From an uncultured Bacteroidia bacterium (GTDB lineage Bacteria > Bacteroidota > Bacteroidia > Bacteroidales > F082), in assembly GCA_902770835.1 (NCBI GenBank), contig CACXUM010000006.1:9198-73197 (forward strand): DNA of 64,000 nucleotides. Direction: 5' to 3'. The notes below the pieces were generated by a model. It was given only the letters and a program-made list of their open reading frames with translations, ran no database searches and had not been told where the DNA came from. Below, one piece after another: positions 32,041 through 40,981 of this stretch. Both the position numbers and the translations under genes were made by a program. Position 1 is the first letter of the stretch. Each line of letters starts with the position of its first letter.

Positions 32041-32086
32041 TGAGAAAGGCAGAATCAGAATTGGCTTTGCCTTTCTCATTTTTTTT
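32041..32086 (+). terminator. Rho-independent terminator of pepD
   Basis: TGAGAAAGGCA (32041-32051) pairs with TGCCTTTCTCA (32068-32078), an 11-bp stem followed by eight T. Confidence 0.95.
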
Positions 32087-32096
32087 GAGAAAAGTG

Positions 32097-32126
32097 TTGG
32101 AGCAAAGGAAATTCTTCGTACTTTTG
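32097..32126 (+). promoter_or_regulatory. Promoter of rpmH
   Basis: TTG (32097-32099), a 19-nt spacer and TACTTTTG (32119-32126) match the Bacteroidetes consensus. The leader to the rpmH ATG is about 45 nt. Confidence 0.8.
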
Positions 32127-32179
32127 CAGCCCGATTCAAAGGGATTCTACAGAAAAATAACAAATAAAAAGATACAGAG

Positions 32180-32326
32180 ATGAAGCGCACTTATCAACCA
32201 TCGAACAGAAAACGTAGAAACAAACACGGTTTCAGAGAGAGAATGTCAACGGCTAACGGCCGTAAGGTTTTGGCCCGCAGAAGAGCCAAAGGCCGCAAAA
32301 AACTTACAGTTTCTGACGAGTATTAA
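32180..32326 (+). CDS. rpmH: 50S ribosomal protein L34
   Basis: 48 aa. [40 protein letters not shown] and KLTVSDEY match L34 throughout (the KRTYQPS start and the GR-x-VL-x-RRR-x-KGR core). It is a basic protein of the large ribosomal subunit. Start fixed by the family's universal MKRT(Y/F)QP. Monocistronic between its own promoter and terminator; the dnaA and rnpA neighbours found in many phyla are absent. Confidence 0.97.
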   Translation: MKRTYQPSNRKRRNKHGFRERMSTANGRKVLARRRAKGRKKLTVSDEY

Positions 32327-32365
32327 ATTTTCGGAAGCCGTTATATTTCTTTTTAAGGTAAACGG

Positions 32366-32402
32366 AAGGCGACCCCGCTTGGGAATCGCCTTTTGTTGTT
32401 TT
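32366..32402 (+). terminator. Terminator of rpmH
   Basis: AAGGCGA (32366-32372) pairs with TCGCCTT (32386-32392), loop of 13, followed by TTTGTTGTTTTG. It also lies downstream of the convergent methyltransferase gene. Confidence 0.8.
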
Positions 32403-32420
32403 GTCAATACGAGGACATTA

Positions 32421-33194
32421 TTAGACTTTCTCGCAGCGGTAAACGATTTCCTCTCCCCTACGCGCCAAGCGCATCCGCTCGCGCTGTTCCGCTGAAATCT
32501 CGTAGTAAATCCTGTCTTCAGTCACCTTGAAACCTGCCTTGCGTAAAACTTCGGCATAATCGCGGCCAAACTGCCGCACATGGTCATACTGGCCGAAAAG
32601 TCGCTCACGTTCCTTCGGGTCGGTGATTGTCGGGTCTTCAAAGGTATCCACATCAGGGTTGATGGGCACCAACAGAATCGCCCAGCCGCCCGGTTTCAAG
32701 ATGCGCTTGATTTCGGCGAAGGCCTTGTTTGCATCGCTGACATGCTCAAGAACATGGTTGCAGATGACCACATCGTAAGTGTCGCTTGGCTGGTCGATGG
32801 CGGTCACGTCCAAATGGAGGTCGGCGATGGGCGAATCAAGGTCGGCGGTGGTATAGTCAAGGTTTTTCAAGGCACGAAAACGTTTCAAAAACGGCTGTTC
32901 AGGCGCAAAATGCAAGACTTTCAGCGGCGCGGTGAAGAAATCCGTCTTTTCCTTCAAATAAAGCCATAGCAAGCGATGCCTTTCAAGCGACAAACATTTG
33001 GGACACAATCGGTTATCCATCGCCTTGCCATAACCGTAAGGCAAGAACTTGCGGAAATGCCCGCCGCAAACGGGACATTTCACTTTGTTTCCAATATAGA
33101 ACGGACGCACCAACAGACTGAACAGATAACTCAATTTGATGAGCCACTGGCGGGGAAAGATTTTGGTAAAGAGGGAAATGAGTTTCTTCATCAT
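32421..33194 (-). CDS. SAM-dependent methyltransferase with N-terminal zinc-ribbon-like CxxC pairs
   Basis: 257 aa from the ATG at 33194 (an ATG one codon later is equally possible). N-terminal KCPVCGGHFRKFLPYG and RLCPKCLSLERHRLL form two CxxC knuckles typical of a family of Bacteroidota methyltransferases. The Methyltransf_11 domain follows: KVLHFAPEQPFLKRF, YTTADLDSPIADLHLDVTAI, YDVVICNHVLEHVSDANKAF and LKPGGWAILLVP. It probably methylates a sugar or lipid-linked glycan; it faces the GT2 gene divergently at the edge of a glycan gene cluster. Confidence 0.85.
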   Translation of the reverse strand: MMKKLISLFTKIFPRQWLIKLSYLFSLLVRPFYIGNKVKCPVCGGHFRKFLPYGYGKAMDNRLCPKCLSLERHRLLWLYLKEKTDFFTAPLKVLHFAPEQPFLKRFRALKNLDYTTADLDSPIADLHLDVTAIDQPSDTYDVVICNHVLEHVSDANKAFAEIKRILKPGGWAILLVPINPDVDTFEDPTITDPKERERLFGQYDHVRQFGRDYAEVLRKAGFKVTEDRIYYEISAEQRERMRLARRGEEIVYRCEKV

Positions 33195-33228
33195 TACATA
33201 TTTGACGCAAAAATACACAAAGATTGCC

Positions 33229-33236
33229 TATCTTTG
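33229..33236 (+). promoter_or_regulatory. -7 element of the glycan gene cluster
   Basis: TATCTTTG lies 15 bp before the GT2 ATG at 33252 and would give a very short leader. Confidence 0.5.
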
Positions 33237-33251
33237 CAAAAAATTCGAGAA

Positions 33252-34232
33252 ATGCTGTTTTCAATCATCATACCCGTCTATAACCGGCCTCAAGAAGTCG
33301 ATGAGTTGTTGGAAAGCCTTTGCACACAGACTTTCAAGGACTTCGAGGTCGTTGTGGTGGAGGACGGTTCGTCTGAGAAATGCGACATGGTTTGCCAAAA
33401 ATACGCTGACCGTTTGCCTGTCAAGTATTACTTCAAGCCCAACTCGGGCCCAGGACCATCAAGAAATTATGGTGCCGAGCGCAGTCAAGGTGAATACCTT
33501 ATTATATTGGACTCTGATGTCATTGTTCCAGACAACTACTTGGAAATCATCGAGAAAGAGTTGAAAACAAAGCCTTGCGATGCTTTCGGAGGTCCCGACA
33601 GGGCGCACCCGTCGTTCACGCCCATCCAAAAGGCCATCAACTATTCGATGACCTCGTTTTTCACCACGGGCGGCATTCGCGGAGGCAAGAAAAAATTGGA
33701 CAAGTTCTATCCTCGCAGTTTCAATTTGGGCATCAAGAAAAGCGTTTATGAGGCCTTGGGCGGCTTCGCTCCGATGCGTTACGGCGAGGATATTGACCTG
33801 AGTACCAGAATCTTCAAGAATGGTTACACTTGCCGGCTTTTCCCCGAGGCATTCGTCTATCACAAGCGACGGGTCAAGTTCAGTTCGTTTTTCCGGCAGG
33901 TGAAACATTCGGGCGAGGCGCGTGTCATTTTGAAGAATAAATACCCTGAGACTTTCAAACTTGTGCATCTCTTGCCCACCGCTTTTGTGGTCGGCAACCT
34001 AATTTTGGTATTGTTGGGCGTTTTCTGTCATTGGCTTTGGTTCGCTCCCATCCTACTCTACTGCCTGATGGTATTCTATGATTCGTTGATGAAAAACAAG
34101 AGTTTAAAGGTTGCTTTGCTCTCTGTTCCAGCAGCTTATGTTCAACTATTTGGCTATGGGTTGGGCTTTCTTGAAGCCGCATGGAAAGACATTTTGAGCA
34201 AAAAACAGCCATCGAAAACGGAAAAATCGTAA
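33252..34232 (+). CDS. Glycosyltransferase family 2 membrane protein
   Basis: 326 aa from the ATG at 33252 (MLFSIIIPVYNRPQEVDELL). The frame is open 92 codons upstream, but that part overlaps the divergent methyltransferase and is not related to GT2. GT-A features: VVVVEDGSSEKCD, GPGPSRNYGAERSQGEYLII, LDSDVIVPDNYLE (DxD), RSFNLGIKKSVYEALGGFAP, and RYGEDIDLSTRIFKNGYTCR (ED motif). C-terminal membrane segments (FVVGNLILVLLGVFCHWLWF, and another) anchor it. It starts the cluster GT2-DUF4834-YfhO-GT4-GT4. Likely surface-polysaccharide or LPS sugar transfer. Confidence 0.88.
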   Translation: MLFSIIIPVYNRPQEVDELLESLCTQTFKDFEVVVVEDGSSEKCDMVCQKYADRLPVKYYFKPNSGPGPSRNYGAERSQGEYLIILDSDVIVPDNYLEIIEKELKTKPCDAFGGPDRAHPSFTPIQKAINYSMTSFFTTGGIRGGKKKLDKFYPRSFNLGIKKSVYEALGGFAPMRYGEDIDLSTRIFKNGYTCRLFPEAFVYHKRRVKFSSFFRQVKHSGEARVILKNKYPETFKLVHLLPTAFVVGNLILVLLGVFCHWLWFAPILLYCLMVFYDSLMKNKSLKVALLSVPAAYVQLFGYGLGFLEAAWKDILSKKQPSKTEKS

Positions 34233-34259
34233 TTTCGCAGCATAAAATTGATTTACTCT

Positions 34260-34472
34260 ATGGGATTTTTCAGAGTTTTAATCGTCAGCGTCTTAATTTT
34301 CTACGCTTTCAGTTTGATTATCAGAAAGATATTCGACAGAAGAATGAACAAGTTTAAGCGTCAGATGCAAGAGCAGTTTTCGCCCGAGGAACCAACCCAA
34401 ACCAAAGGGAAAACCAATCCCCATGTTGACCCAAATATAGGTGAATATACTGATTTTGAAGAGATTAATTAG
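34260..34472 (+). CDS. DUF4834 small membrane-anchored protein
   Basis: 70 aa from the ATG at 34260. One N-terminal membrane helix (FFRVLIVSVLIFYAFSLIIR), a basic stretch (KIFDRRMNKFKRQMQEQFSP) and a C-terminal VDPNIGEYTDFEEI. This is the DUF4834 pattern of Bacteroidota, frequently found before YfhO-like genes. Function unknown. It is 15 bp ahead of the next gene and so co-transcribed. Confidence 0.8.
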   Translation: MGFFRVLIVSVLIFYAFSLIIRKIFDRRMNKFKRQMQEQFSPEEPTQTKGKTNPHVDPNIGEYTDFEEIN

Positions 34473-34487
34473 AAAAATATCGACATA

Positions 34488-36998
34488 ATGAAGAATACTT
34501 TTTTACAAAAAAACAAGAACATTCTGAGCATCGTGGCGGCCATCATCGCCTTTGCGGTCATCACCTTGGTGTATTTCAGCCCAATTTTGGAAGGCAAGCG
34601 CATCAAGCAGCACGACATTGAGATGCATCTCGGTATGTCACAGGAAATTACCGATTTTCGCGAAGCCACAGGCGAACAAACCCTTTGGACCAACGCACCT
34701 TTCGGCGGAATGCCCGCTTGGAACATCTCGGTACAGCCCAAAGGTAACCTCACTAACCCAATTTACAAAGGCCTTAGTTTGGGTTTTCCCCATCCTATCG
34801 GCTCCGTATTCATCTGTATGTTAGGCTTTTTCGTACTGCTTTTGGTACTCGATTGCGGCTTTTGGATTAGTTTCGTCGGGGCCATCGCCTACGGGTTCAC
34901 TTCCTACCTATTTATAATAATAGGTGCGGGTCACAATGCCAAAGCCATGGCCATGGCCTATATGGCTCCAGTCATCGCGGGTGTGCTCCTGACATACAAG
35001 GGCAAATACCTGTGGGGCTGGCTTTTAACCGCTTTCGCCCTCACTTTTGAGGTGCGTACCAACCACCTGCAAATCACCTATTATTTGGCATTGATTATTG
35101 TCATCCTCGTCATTGCGGAACTCATCAGCGACCTTAAAAACAAGAAATTAGGGCATTTCATCAAGGCTTCGATAGGCTTGGCGGTGGCAGCAATTATTGG
35201 CATATTGACTTGTTCTACAGCACTTTACGGAAACTACGAGTTTGGCAAAGAAACCACCCGTGGCAAACCCGTTTTGACCCGCAACGAAGACAACCAGACC
35301 AAGGGCCTCGATCGCGACTACATCACGCAATGGAGTTACGGCAAGGGCGAAACTTGGAGTCTGCTGATTCCCAACGCAAAAGGCGGCGCATCTGCCTACA
35401 TTGGGAAGAAGAATCCAGCTCTGGAAAAGGCCGATCGCCAATTCAGAGACAGCATCGGGCAGAGCAGTGCCTATTGGGGCGACCAACCAGGGACGAGCGG
35501 GCCAGTTTATGTAGGTGCTATCGTGGTGTTTCTCTTTGTGTTAGGCGCATTGACCGTGAAAGGCAAACTGAAATGGGCCTTGCTGATTGCAACCTTGCTC
35601 TCCATCCTGCTCAGTTGGGGCAAGAACTTCATGGGATTCACCAACTTCTTCCTTGATTATGTGCCGTTTTACGACAAGTTCCGAGCCGTTTCCATGACCT
35701 TGGTCATTGCCGAGGTCACCATGCCCTTGTTGGGTTTCCTCGGCTTGGCCGAAATCGCGAAAAGCCCCGATAGTTTCAAGCAAAACATGAAGAAATTTTA
35801 TATCGCCTTGGGCATCACTGCGGGCATTTGCTTAGTGTTCTACCTTGCGCCGAAAGCGTTCTTCAGCTTCCTCAGCCAAGGCGAGGCCGAGCAGTTCGCC
35901 TCCATGAGCCGTGGCAAGGACGGTGCCCTCTACGCTAATTTCGCCACCCAACTTGAAGACGTGCGCGTGGCCATTTTCCGCAAAGACGCGCTCCGAAGTC
36001 TGCTGTTCATCTTACTTTCAGCCGTGCCGATTTTCCTCTTCGGTAAAGGCAAACTGAAAGCCGCACCTGCCTTTGCCATCCTCGCCGCACTTGTGCTGGT
36101 CGACATGTTCCCCATTGACAAGCGTTATCTCAACAATGACAAGTTCATTTCGAAGAGCCAATACAGCAAACCATTTACGGCATCCGTTGCCGACAAAGCC
36201 ATTTTGGACGATAAAGCATTGGATTTCAGGGTGGCAGACCTCACCAAGGACATGTTCAACGATGCCAGCACCTGCTATTTCCACAAGTCGCTCGGTGGCT
36301 ACTCGGGTGCCAAACTTCGCCGCTACCAAGATGTCATCACACAATATCTCGGCAGCGAACTCAACCAACTTCGAGGCTCAAAGACCGCTAACGACATGAT
36401 GCAGACCTTGTCGCAACAAAAGGTGATTAACATGCTGAATACCAAGTATCTCATCTACAATCCGAACTCCCAACCCATGCCCAACCCATTTGCTTTCGGG
36501 AATGGGTGGATTGTGCGCGACATTCGTTGGGTCGACACGCCGAATGAAGAAATCGATGCCATTGCAACCTCCGATTTGCAAAACATCGCCATCCTCAACA
36601 AGGAGTTTGTGCAAACAGTTGGAAACTATCAACTTACGGACAGCATTTTGCCTGAAATCACATTGACGGAATATCAACCAAACAAATTGACATACAATTT
36701 CAGTAGCGTTTCGACAGGCTCAACGGCAGCCAATTATCTGGTCGTATTTTCAGAAATATGGACCGAAAAAGGCTGGAAAATGACCATCGACGGGCAGGAA
36801 AGCCCGCTGCTCCGCGCCAATTACCTCTTGCGTTGCGCCCTCATCCCAAGCGGAGAGCACCAAATTGTGATGGAATACGCGCCCAAGGCATGGAAAATGG
36901 GCAACACCGTGGCATTTGTCAGTTCGTTGGTCATGCTTTTGGGCCTGATTGCCGCCCTTGTTTTCACCTTCAAACCCCAAAAAGAAGTTAGGAAATGA
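34488..36998 (+). CDS. YfhO-family large membrane protein (GT-C-like)
   Basis: 836 aa. Many membrane helices in the first 600 residues. Features: VYFSPILEGKRIKQHDIEMH, GMSQEITDFREATGEQTLWT, NAPFGGMPAWNIS, YLFIIIGAGHNAKAMAMAYM, EVRTNHLQITYYLALIIVI, and NFFLDYVPFYDKFRAVSMT. The C-terminal 200 residues are extracytoplasmic and beta-rich (DSILPEITLTEYQPNKLTYN). YfhO and related proteins are predicted polyprenyl-phosphate-sugar glycosyltransferases that modify cell-wall or surface polymers. It overlaps the following GT4 gene by 4 bp. Confidence 0.88.
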   Translation: MKNTFLQKNKNILSIVAAIIAFAVITLVYFSPILEGKRIKQHDIEMHLGMSQEITDFREATGEQTLWTNAPFGGMPAWNISVQPKGNLTNPIYKGLSLGFPHPIGSVFICMLGFFVLLLVLDCGFWISFVGAIAYGFTSYLFIIIGAGHNAKAMAMAYMAPVIAGVLLTYKGKYLWGWLLTAFALTFEVRTNHLQITYYLALIIVILVIAELISDLKNKKLGHFIKASIGLAVAAIIGILTCSTALYGNYEFGKETTRGKPVLTRNEDNQTKGLDRDYITQWSYGKGETWSLLIPNAKGGASAYIGKKNPALEKADRQFRDSIGQSSAYWGDQPGTSGPVYVGAIVVFLFVLGALTVKGKLKWALLIATLLSILLSWGKNFMGFTNFFLDYVPFYDKFRAVSMTLVIAEVTMPLLGFLGLAEIAKSPDSFKQNMKKFYIALGITAGICLVFYLAPKAFFSFLSQGEAEQFASMSRGKDGALYANFATQLEDVRVAIFRKDALRSLLFILLSAVPIFLFGKGKLKAAPAFAILAALVLVDMFPIDKRYLNNDKFISKSQYSKPFTASVADKAILDDKALDFRVADLTKDMFNDASTCYFHKSLGGYSGAKLRRYQDVITQYLGSELNQLRGSKTANDMMQTLSQQKVINMLNTKYLIYNPNSQPMPNPFAFGNGWIVRDIRWVDTPNEEIDAIATSDLQNIAILNKEFVQTVGNYQLTDSILPEITLTEYQPNKLTYNFSSVSTGSTAANYLVVFSEIWTEKGWKMTIDGQESPLLRANYLLRCALIPSGEHQIVMEYAPKAWKMGNTVAFVSSLVMLLGLIAALVFTFKPQKEVRK

Positions 36999-38299
36999 AG
37001 CGTGTCCTCATCATCACCTACTATTGGCCTCCGTCGGGCGGCAGTGGAGTACAGCGTTGGCTAAAGATGTCGAAATACCTGCCCGAAAACGGCTGGAGAC
37101 CGGTAATTTACACTACAAAAAACGCTGAATATCCGATTGTTGACTCATCATTGGAAAAGGATGTCGCACCCGATTTAGAAGTCATCAGACGACCGATTTT
37201 CGAGCCATACGACTATTATAAAAAGTTCCTCGGCATCAAGAAAGAAGAAACCGTGAAGATGGGTTTCATCGAGGAAAAGGAGAAAAAACATGGGTGGAAA
37301 GAAAGTATCTCGCTGTGGATTCGTGGCAACCTGTTCATTCCCGATGCGCGTTGCTGGTGGGTGAAGCCCTCGGTGCGCTACCTGAAAAGCTATCTGAAAG
37401 AACATCCCGTCGATGCCATCATCAGCACGGGTCCGCCCCACTCCATGCACTTGATTGCCATGAAGTTGAAGGAAGAATTGGGCATTCCGTGGATAGCCGA
37501 CTTCCGCGACCCTTGGACGGAAATTGATTATTATGACGACCTGCATCTCACCCGTTGGGCCGACCGCAAACACCACCGTTTGGAGCGCGAAGTGCTTGAA
37601 AAAGCAGACAAGGTGGTTACTGTGGCTCCTGACGGAGCAAAAAGGCTTGGCAGGTTGGGCAATAGAAATGTGAGAACGATTTACAACGGCTTCGACCGAG
37701 ATGATGACGCTCAAACATCTGTCAGTCAGCCCAATACTTTCACTATGACCTACTTGGGTGTTCTCTCGAAAGCGCAAAATCCAGAGAAGTTTTGGCAAGT
37801 TTTGGGCGAATTGGCAAAAGAAGACAATGACTTTAGCAAAAATTTGAAAATCAGATTAATAGGTCAGATTGACAATTCTGTGATTCGCTCCATTGAGGAG
37901 CAAGGATTGAGCAGTTATGTTGCTTTGTCGCCCTACGTTCCACACGACCAAGTGTCGGAAGTGCATCGCAGTTCCACCTTGCTTTTGCTTTTCCTCATGC
38001 CCGACAGCGAACCACGCGCCAAAGGCCTACTGACTGGCAAACTTTTCGAGTACATGGCCTCGGGCCGTCCCATCCTTTGCATCGGCCCTGAAGACGGCGA
38101 TGCAGCGCATATCCTGAAGGAAACCCATGCCGGACAAACCGTCAATTTCGAGGACAAGAAAAAGATGAAGGAAGTCATTAAAGACCTGTATCAAAAGTAT
38201 TTGAAGAATGGATTGCCCTCAAATGAGAGCCAAGAAGTGGAGAAATACTCGCGAAGGGCTTTGACGGGGGAATATGCGAAAATCTTAAACAGGATTTGA
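36995..38299 (+). CDS. Glycosyltransferase family 4 protein
   Basis: 434 aa. N-terminal KRVLIITYYWPPSGGSGVQR, WLKMSKYLPENGWRPVIYT, the acceptor-domain SLWIRGNLFIPDARCWWVKP and DAIISTGPPHSMHLIAMKL. C-terminal TMTYLGVLSKAQNPEKFWQV, RLIGQIDNSVIRSI, SYVALSPYVPHDQVSEVHRS and GKLFEYMASGRPILCIGPED (nucleotide-sugar site). The layout is that of GT4 enzymes that act on long polysaccharide chains in Bacteroidota. It overlaps the YfhO gene by 4 bp and is 2 bp from the next GT4. Confidence 0.88.
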   Translation: MKRVLIITYYWPPSGGSGVQRWLKMSKYLPENGWRPVIYTTKNAEYPIVDSSLEKDVAPDLEVIRRPIFEPYDYYKKFLGIKKEETVKMGFIEEKEKKHGWKESISLWIRGNLFIPDARCWWVKPSVRYLKSYLKEHPVDAIISTGPPHSMHLIAMKLKEELGIPWIADFRDPWTEIDYYDDLHLTRWADRKHHRLEREVLEKADKVVTVAPDGAKRLGRLGNRNVRTIYNGFDRDDDAQTSVSQPNTFTMTYLGVLSKAQNPEKFWQVLGELAKEDNDFSKNLKIRLIGQIDNSVIRSIEEQGLSSYVALSPYVPHDQVSEVHRSSTLLLLFLMPDSEPRAKGLLTGKLFEYMASGRPILCIGPEDGDAAHILKETHAGQTVNFEDKKKMKEVIKDLYQKYLKNGLPSNESQEVEKYSRRALTGEYAKILNRI

Positions 38300-38301
38300 C
38301 A

Positions 38302-39459
38302 ATGAAAGCAATAAAAGTCTGCCACTTGGCCTGCCACCACAAGATGAACGACATGCGCATTTTCGAAAAAGAGTGTAAGTCTCTGGCGAAAAGTGGTTTT
38401 GATGTCACGCTGATTGGTTTTGGAGAAACCGCCAAAACAGAAACCATTGACGGTGTGCGTTGCATCAGTTTGTATTGCCCGATTAAAAACAATCTTGAAC
38501 TTCTGAGAAAGCGTAACAAATTGATTTACAATGCCGCTTTGGAGGTTGATGCCACTTTATACCATATCCATGAACCTGAGTTGCTTCCTGTTGGAATGAA
38601 GTTGAAACGGAAAGGCAAAACCGTTGTCTTCGACAGCCATGAGTTCTACGGATGGCAATTGCAAGACAACATCCACAAAATAAAGATTGTGAAAGTGTCT
38701 CCTGCTTTCATGAGAATCCTTGGAAAGCTGTATATGCATTACGAAGCGCGCATTTGCAAACGCATTGACGCGGTGATTCAAGTTTGCACTATGAACGGCG
38801 TGGATTACTTCGCAAACAGATGCAAAAAATCATTGTTTATCAGAAACTTGCCAAACTCAACCGATTATAGAAGGAAAACTCTCATCGATTTCTCGGATGG
38901 CATTTCAATAGCCATGATTGGCGGCATTACCAAAGAACGGGGCGTAACACAATTAGTCGAAGCAGCCTATCAAGCAGGGGCAAAGCTTTTCTTGGCGGGA
39001 AAATTCATGCCAAAAACTTATCAGGAGGAGTTGGAGCAAAAACCAGAATACCAATGTGTTGACTACAATGGATTTCTCAACAAGGAAGGTATGATTGCCC
39101 TACTGGAACAGGCCAACATTGGGGCTTCCACTTTGCTGAACATAGGCCAATACGACAAAATCGACACCTTCCCCACCAAGGTTTACGATTACATGTCGAT
39201 GGAATTGCCTGTGATTATATCCAACACGGAATTTGCGAAAAAAATGAATGAAAAATATCATTTCGCCATTTGCGTAAATCCAGAATGCCCCGACGAAATC
39301 AGCAAGGCTATCCATTGGCTCAAAACGCATCCAGCGCAGGCTATTGAAATGGGCAAAAACGGTCGCACGGCCATCGAGGAGGAATTCAATTGGGAAAAGG
39401 AAAGCGAGAAACTGGTGAAGTTTTACAACACGTTGCTTTCCGAATCTAACGCTTTATAA
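38302..39459 (+). CDS. Glycosyltransferase family 4 protein
   Basis: 385 aa from the ATG at 38302 (a TTG two codons earlier is not preferred). N-terminal KVCHLACHHKMNDMRIFEKE and CKSLAKSGFDVTLIGFGE, HIHEPELLPVGMKLKRKGKT and VVFDSHEFYGWQLQDNI. C-terminal AMIGGITKERGVTQLVEAAY, KLFLAGKFMPKTYQEEL and FPTKVYDYMSMELPVIISNT. It resembles the GT4 at 12196-13311 in the DSHE motif. Last gene of the cluster; it converges with and overlaps the flippase gene by 14 bp. Confidence 0.87.
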   Translation: MKAIKVCHLACHHKMNDMRIFEKECKSLAKSGFDVTLIGFGETAKTETIDGVRCISLYCPIKNNLELLRKRNKLIYNAALEVDATLYHIHEPELLPVGMKLKRKGKTVVFDSHEFYGWQLQDNIHKIKIVKVSPAFMRILGKLYMHYEARICKRIDAVIQVCTMNGVDYFANRCKKSLFIRNLPNSTDYRRKTLIDFSDGISIAMIGGITKERGVTQLVEAAYQAGAKLFLAGKFMPKTYQEELEQKPEYQCVDYNGFLNKEGMIALLEQANIGASTLLNIGQYDKIDTFPTKVYDYMSMELPVIISNTEFAKKMNEKYHFAICVNPECPDEISKAIHWLKTHPAQAIEMGKNGRTAIEEEFNWEKESEKLVKFYNTLLSESNAL

Positions 39460-40972
39460 TCCTGTCAATCAAATCGTTAATGGAGGACGAAACCTTCAAT
39501 TTATATAACGCCACCATTCCCAAAACAAGGAACAGGACTGATTTCAAGGCTGCATTGATGGCCAAGCCGAAAATGGGATTCTCGAAAAGGTTGGCAAATA
39601 ATGGTGTTAATACGCTCGTCCACAGCCAATTGAGCGCAAACAAAGCCAACACTATCGCCGCCACGGGGATTAGTTTCTTCGACAGCGGCATCACGCCGAT
39701 TTTCCACTTGATGAAAGCCAAAAGCAAGACGAAATACACCAAATAGGCCCCAACATTGGCCAAGGCACCGCCTGTGATGTCCCATTTTGGGACGAGCCAA
39801 CTGTTCAGTACGATGGACATTGTGGCGAGCAAGATGGTGAAAATCAGCGAATAATAGTAATACTTAGAATAACTCAACGCTGTGGTTATCACGCCGAGCG
39901 TGGAATAGATGAGGCGACTCAACGATAGGATGAGTACCGCCCATTTGCCCAAACGGTAAATTTCGCCATTGGGCAACAGGTCAAAGAGGAAATCGATGTT
40001 AATCCACACGATGAAAAACACGAAACTGCCTGCAATGAACTGATGCAGAGCCACATTCTTGCACAAGGCATCAGCCGTTTTGATGTCCTGTTTGGCCATC
40101 GCGTCGGAGATGTGCGGCCTCGAAATGGCCCCCAACGAGCGGTAAGGCATTTCGACGAGTGCTGCAATGTTGGTGGCTATTGTGAACACGCCTGCCAAAT
40201 GAAAACTCGTCTTGGCCGCCACGAAAAACTTGCTCAGCATGGGAATCACGTTGCCAGCCAAGGCCGCTGTAATCATAAACAGGGTGTAGAACAGGAAATC
40301 GCGCTTCAATTGTGCCGAAATGAACTTCGGCTCTATCTTGAACGACACCCGCTGGAGCGACATCAGATAGACTATATTGATTATGGTGGCAAGGCCATAT
40401 AAGATACAAAACGAAACGATAACACCATCAAAATCAATGATTTTATAAAAATAAAGCAGATATATCGTCAGAGTTCCGAGGCGCAGCCCGACCTCGCGGA
40501 TGAATTTGGGCAGTACTATTCGGAGCAAAAGATTGCTATTCGTCTCAAAAACAGAGATATAGAGCATGAAAAACGCCAGTGGAACGACGAAATTCACATA
40601 TTTAGCAAACAAATCCGCGCCCACTTCGGAATCCTTCGTGAAGAAATCAACAATCGTGCCTTTGAAAAGGAAAAACGCAAGCAAAAAGAATGAAAAACCA
40701 ATCAGCGGGACGAGCAAAGTCCAACCGAAAAAGCCGTGGTCACGATGCTCTTCGTCCTTGAAGAAAGGATAGTAGCGCATGGCAGACGAGTTGGTGCCCA
40801 ACTGGGCCAAACCACCAAACAACAAGGAGCATTGCAACAAGATGTCGATGAGGCCAATTTGCTCAGGCTGAAGGGCTTTCGTCTGTATGAAAAAAGTCGT
40901 GACGATGCCCACGGCCACTCCGATATAGGTGGCGATGGTGCCCTTGATACTCTGTCGTGCTACGATGCCCAT
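39446..40972 (-). CDS. Oligosaccharide flippase (Wzx/MATE-like)
   Basis: 508 aa, about 12-14 membrane helices. N-terminal GIVARQSIKGTIATYIGVAV, QTKALQPEQIGLIDILLQCS, LGTNSSAMRYYPFFKDEEHR, then SFHLAGVFTIATNIAALVEM, PYRSLGAISRPHISDAMA and a C-terminal SSINDLIDRIIKR. This is the polysaccharide-biosynthesis/MVF family that flips lipid-linked oligosaccharide across the inner membrane. It forms the export step for the glycosyltransferase cluster on the opposite strand. Confidence 0.85.
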   Translation of the reverse strand: MGIVARQSIKGTIATYIGVAVGIVTTFFIQTKALQPEQIGLIDILLQCSLLFGGLAQLGTNSSAMRYYPFFKDEEHRDHGFFGWTLLVPLIGFSFFLLAFFLFKGTIVDFFTKDSEVGADLFAKYVNFVVPLAFFMLYISVFETNSNLLLRIVLPKFIREVGLRLGTLTIYLLYFYKIIDFDGVIVSFCILYGLATIINIVYLMSLQRVSFKIEPKFISAQLKRDFLFYTLFMITAALAGNVIPMLSKFFVAAKTSFHLAGVFTIATNIAALVEMPYRSLGAISRPHISDAMAKQDIKTADALCKNVALHQFIAGSFVFFIVWINIDFLFDLLPNGEIYRLGKWAVLILSLSRLIYSTLGVITTALSYSKYYYYSLIFTILLATMSIVLNSWLVPKWDITGGALANVGAYLVYFVLLLAFIKWKIGVMPLSKKLIPVAAIVLALFALNWLWTSVLTPLFANLFENPIFGLAINAALKSVLFLVLGMVALYKLKVSSSINDLIDRIIKR

Positions 40973-40981
40973 TGTGCCAAT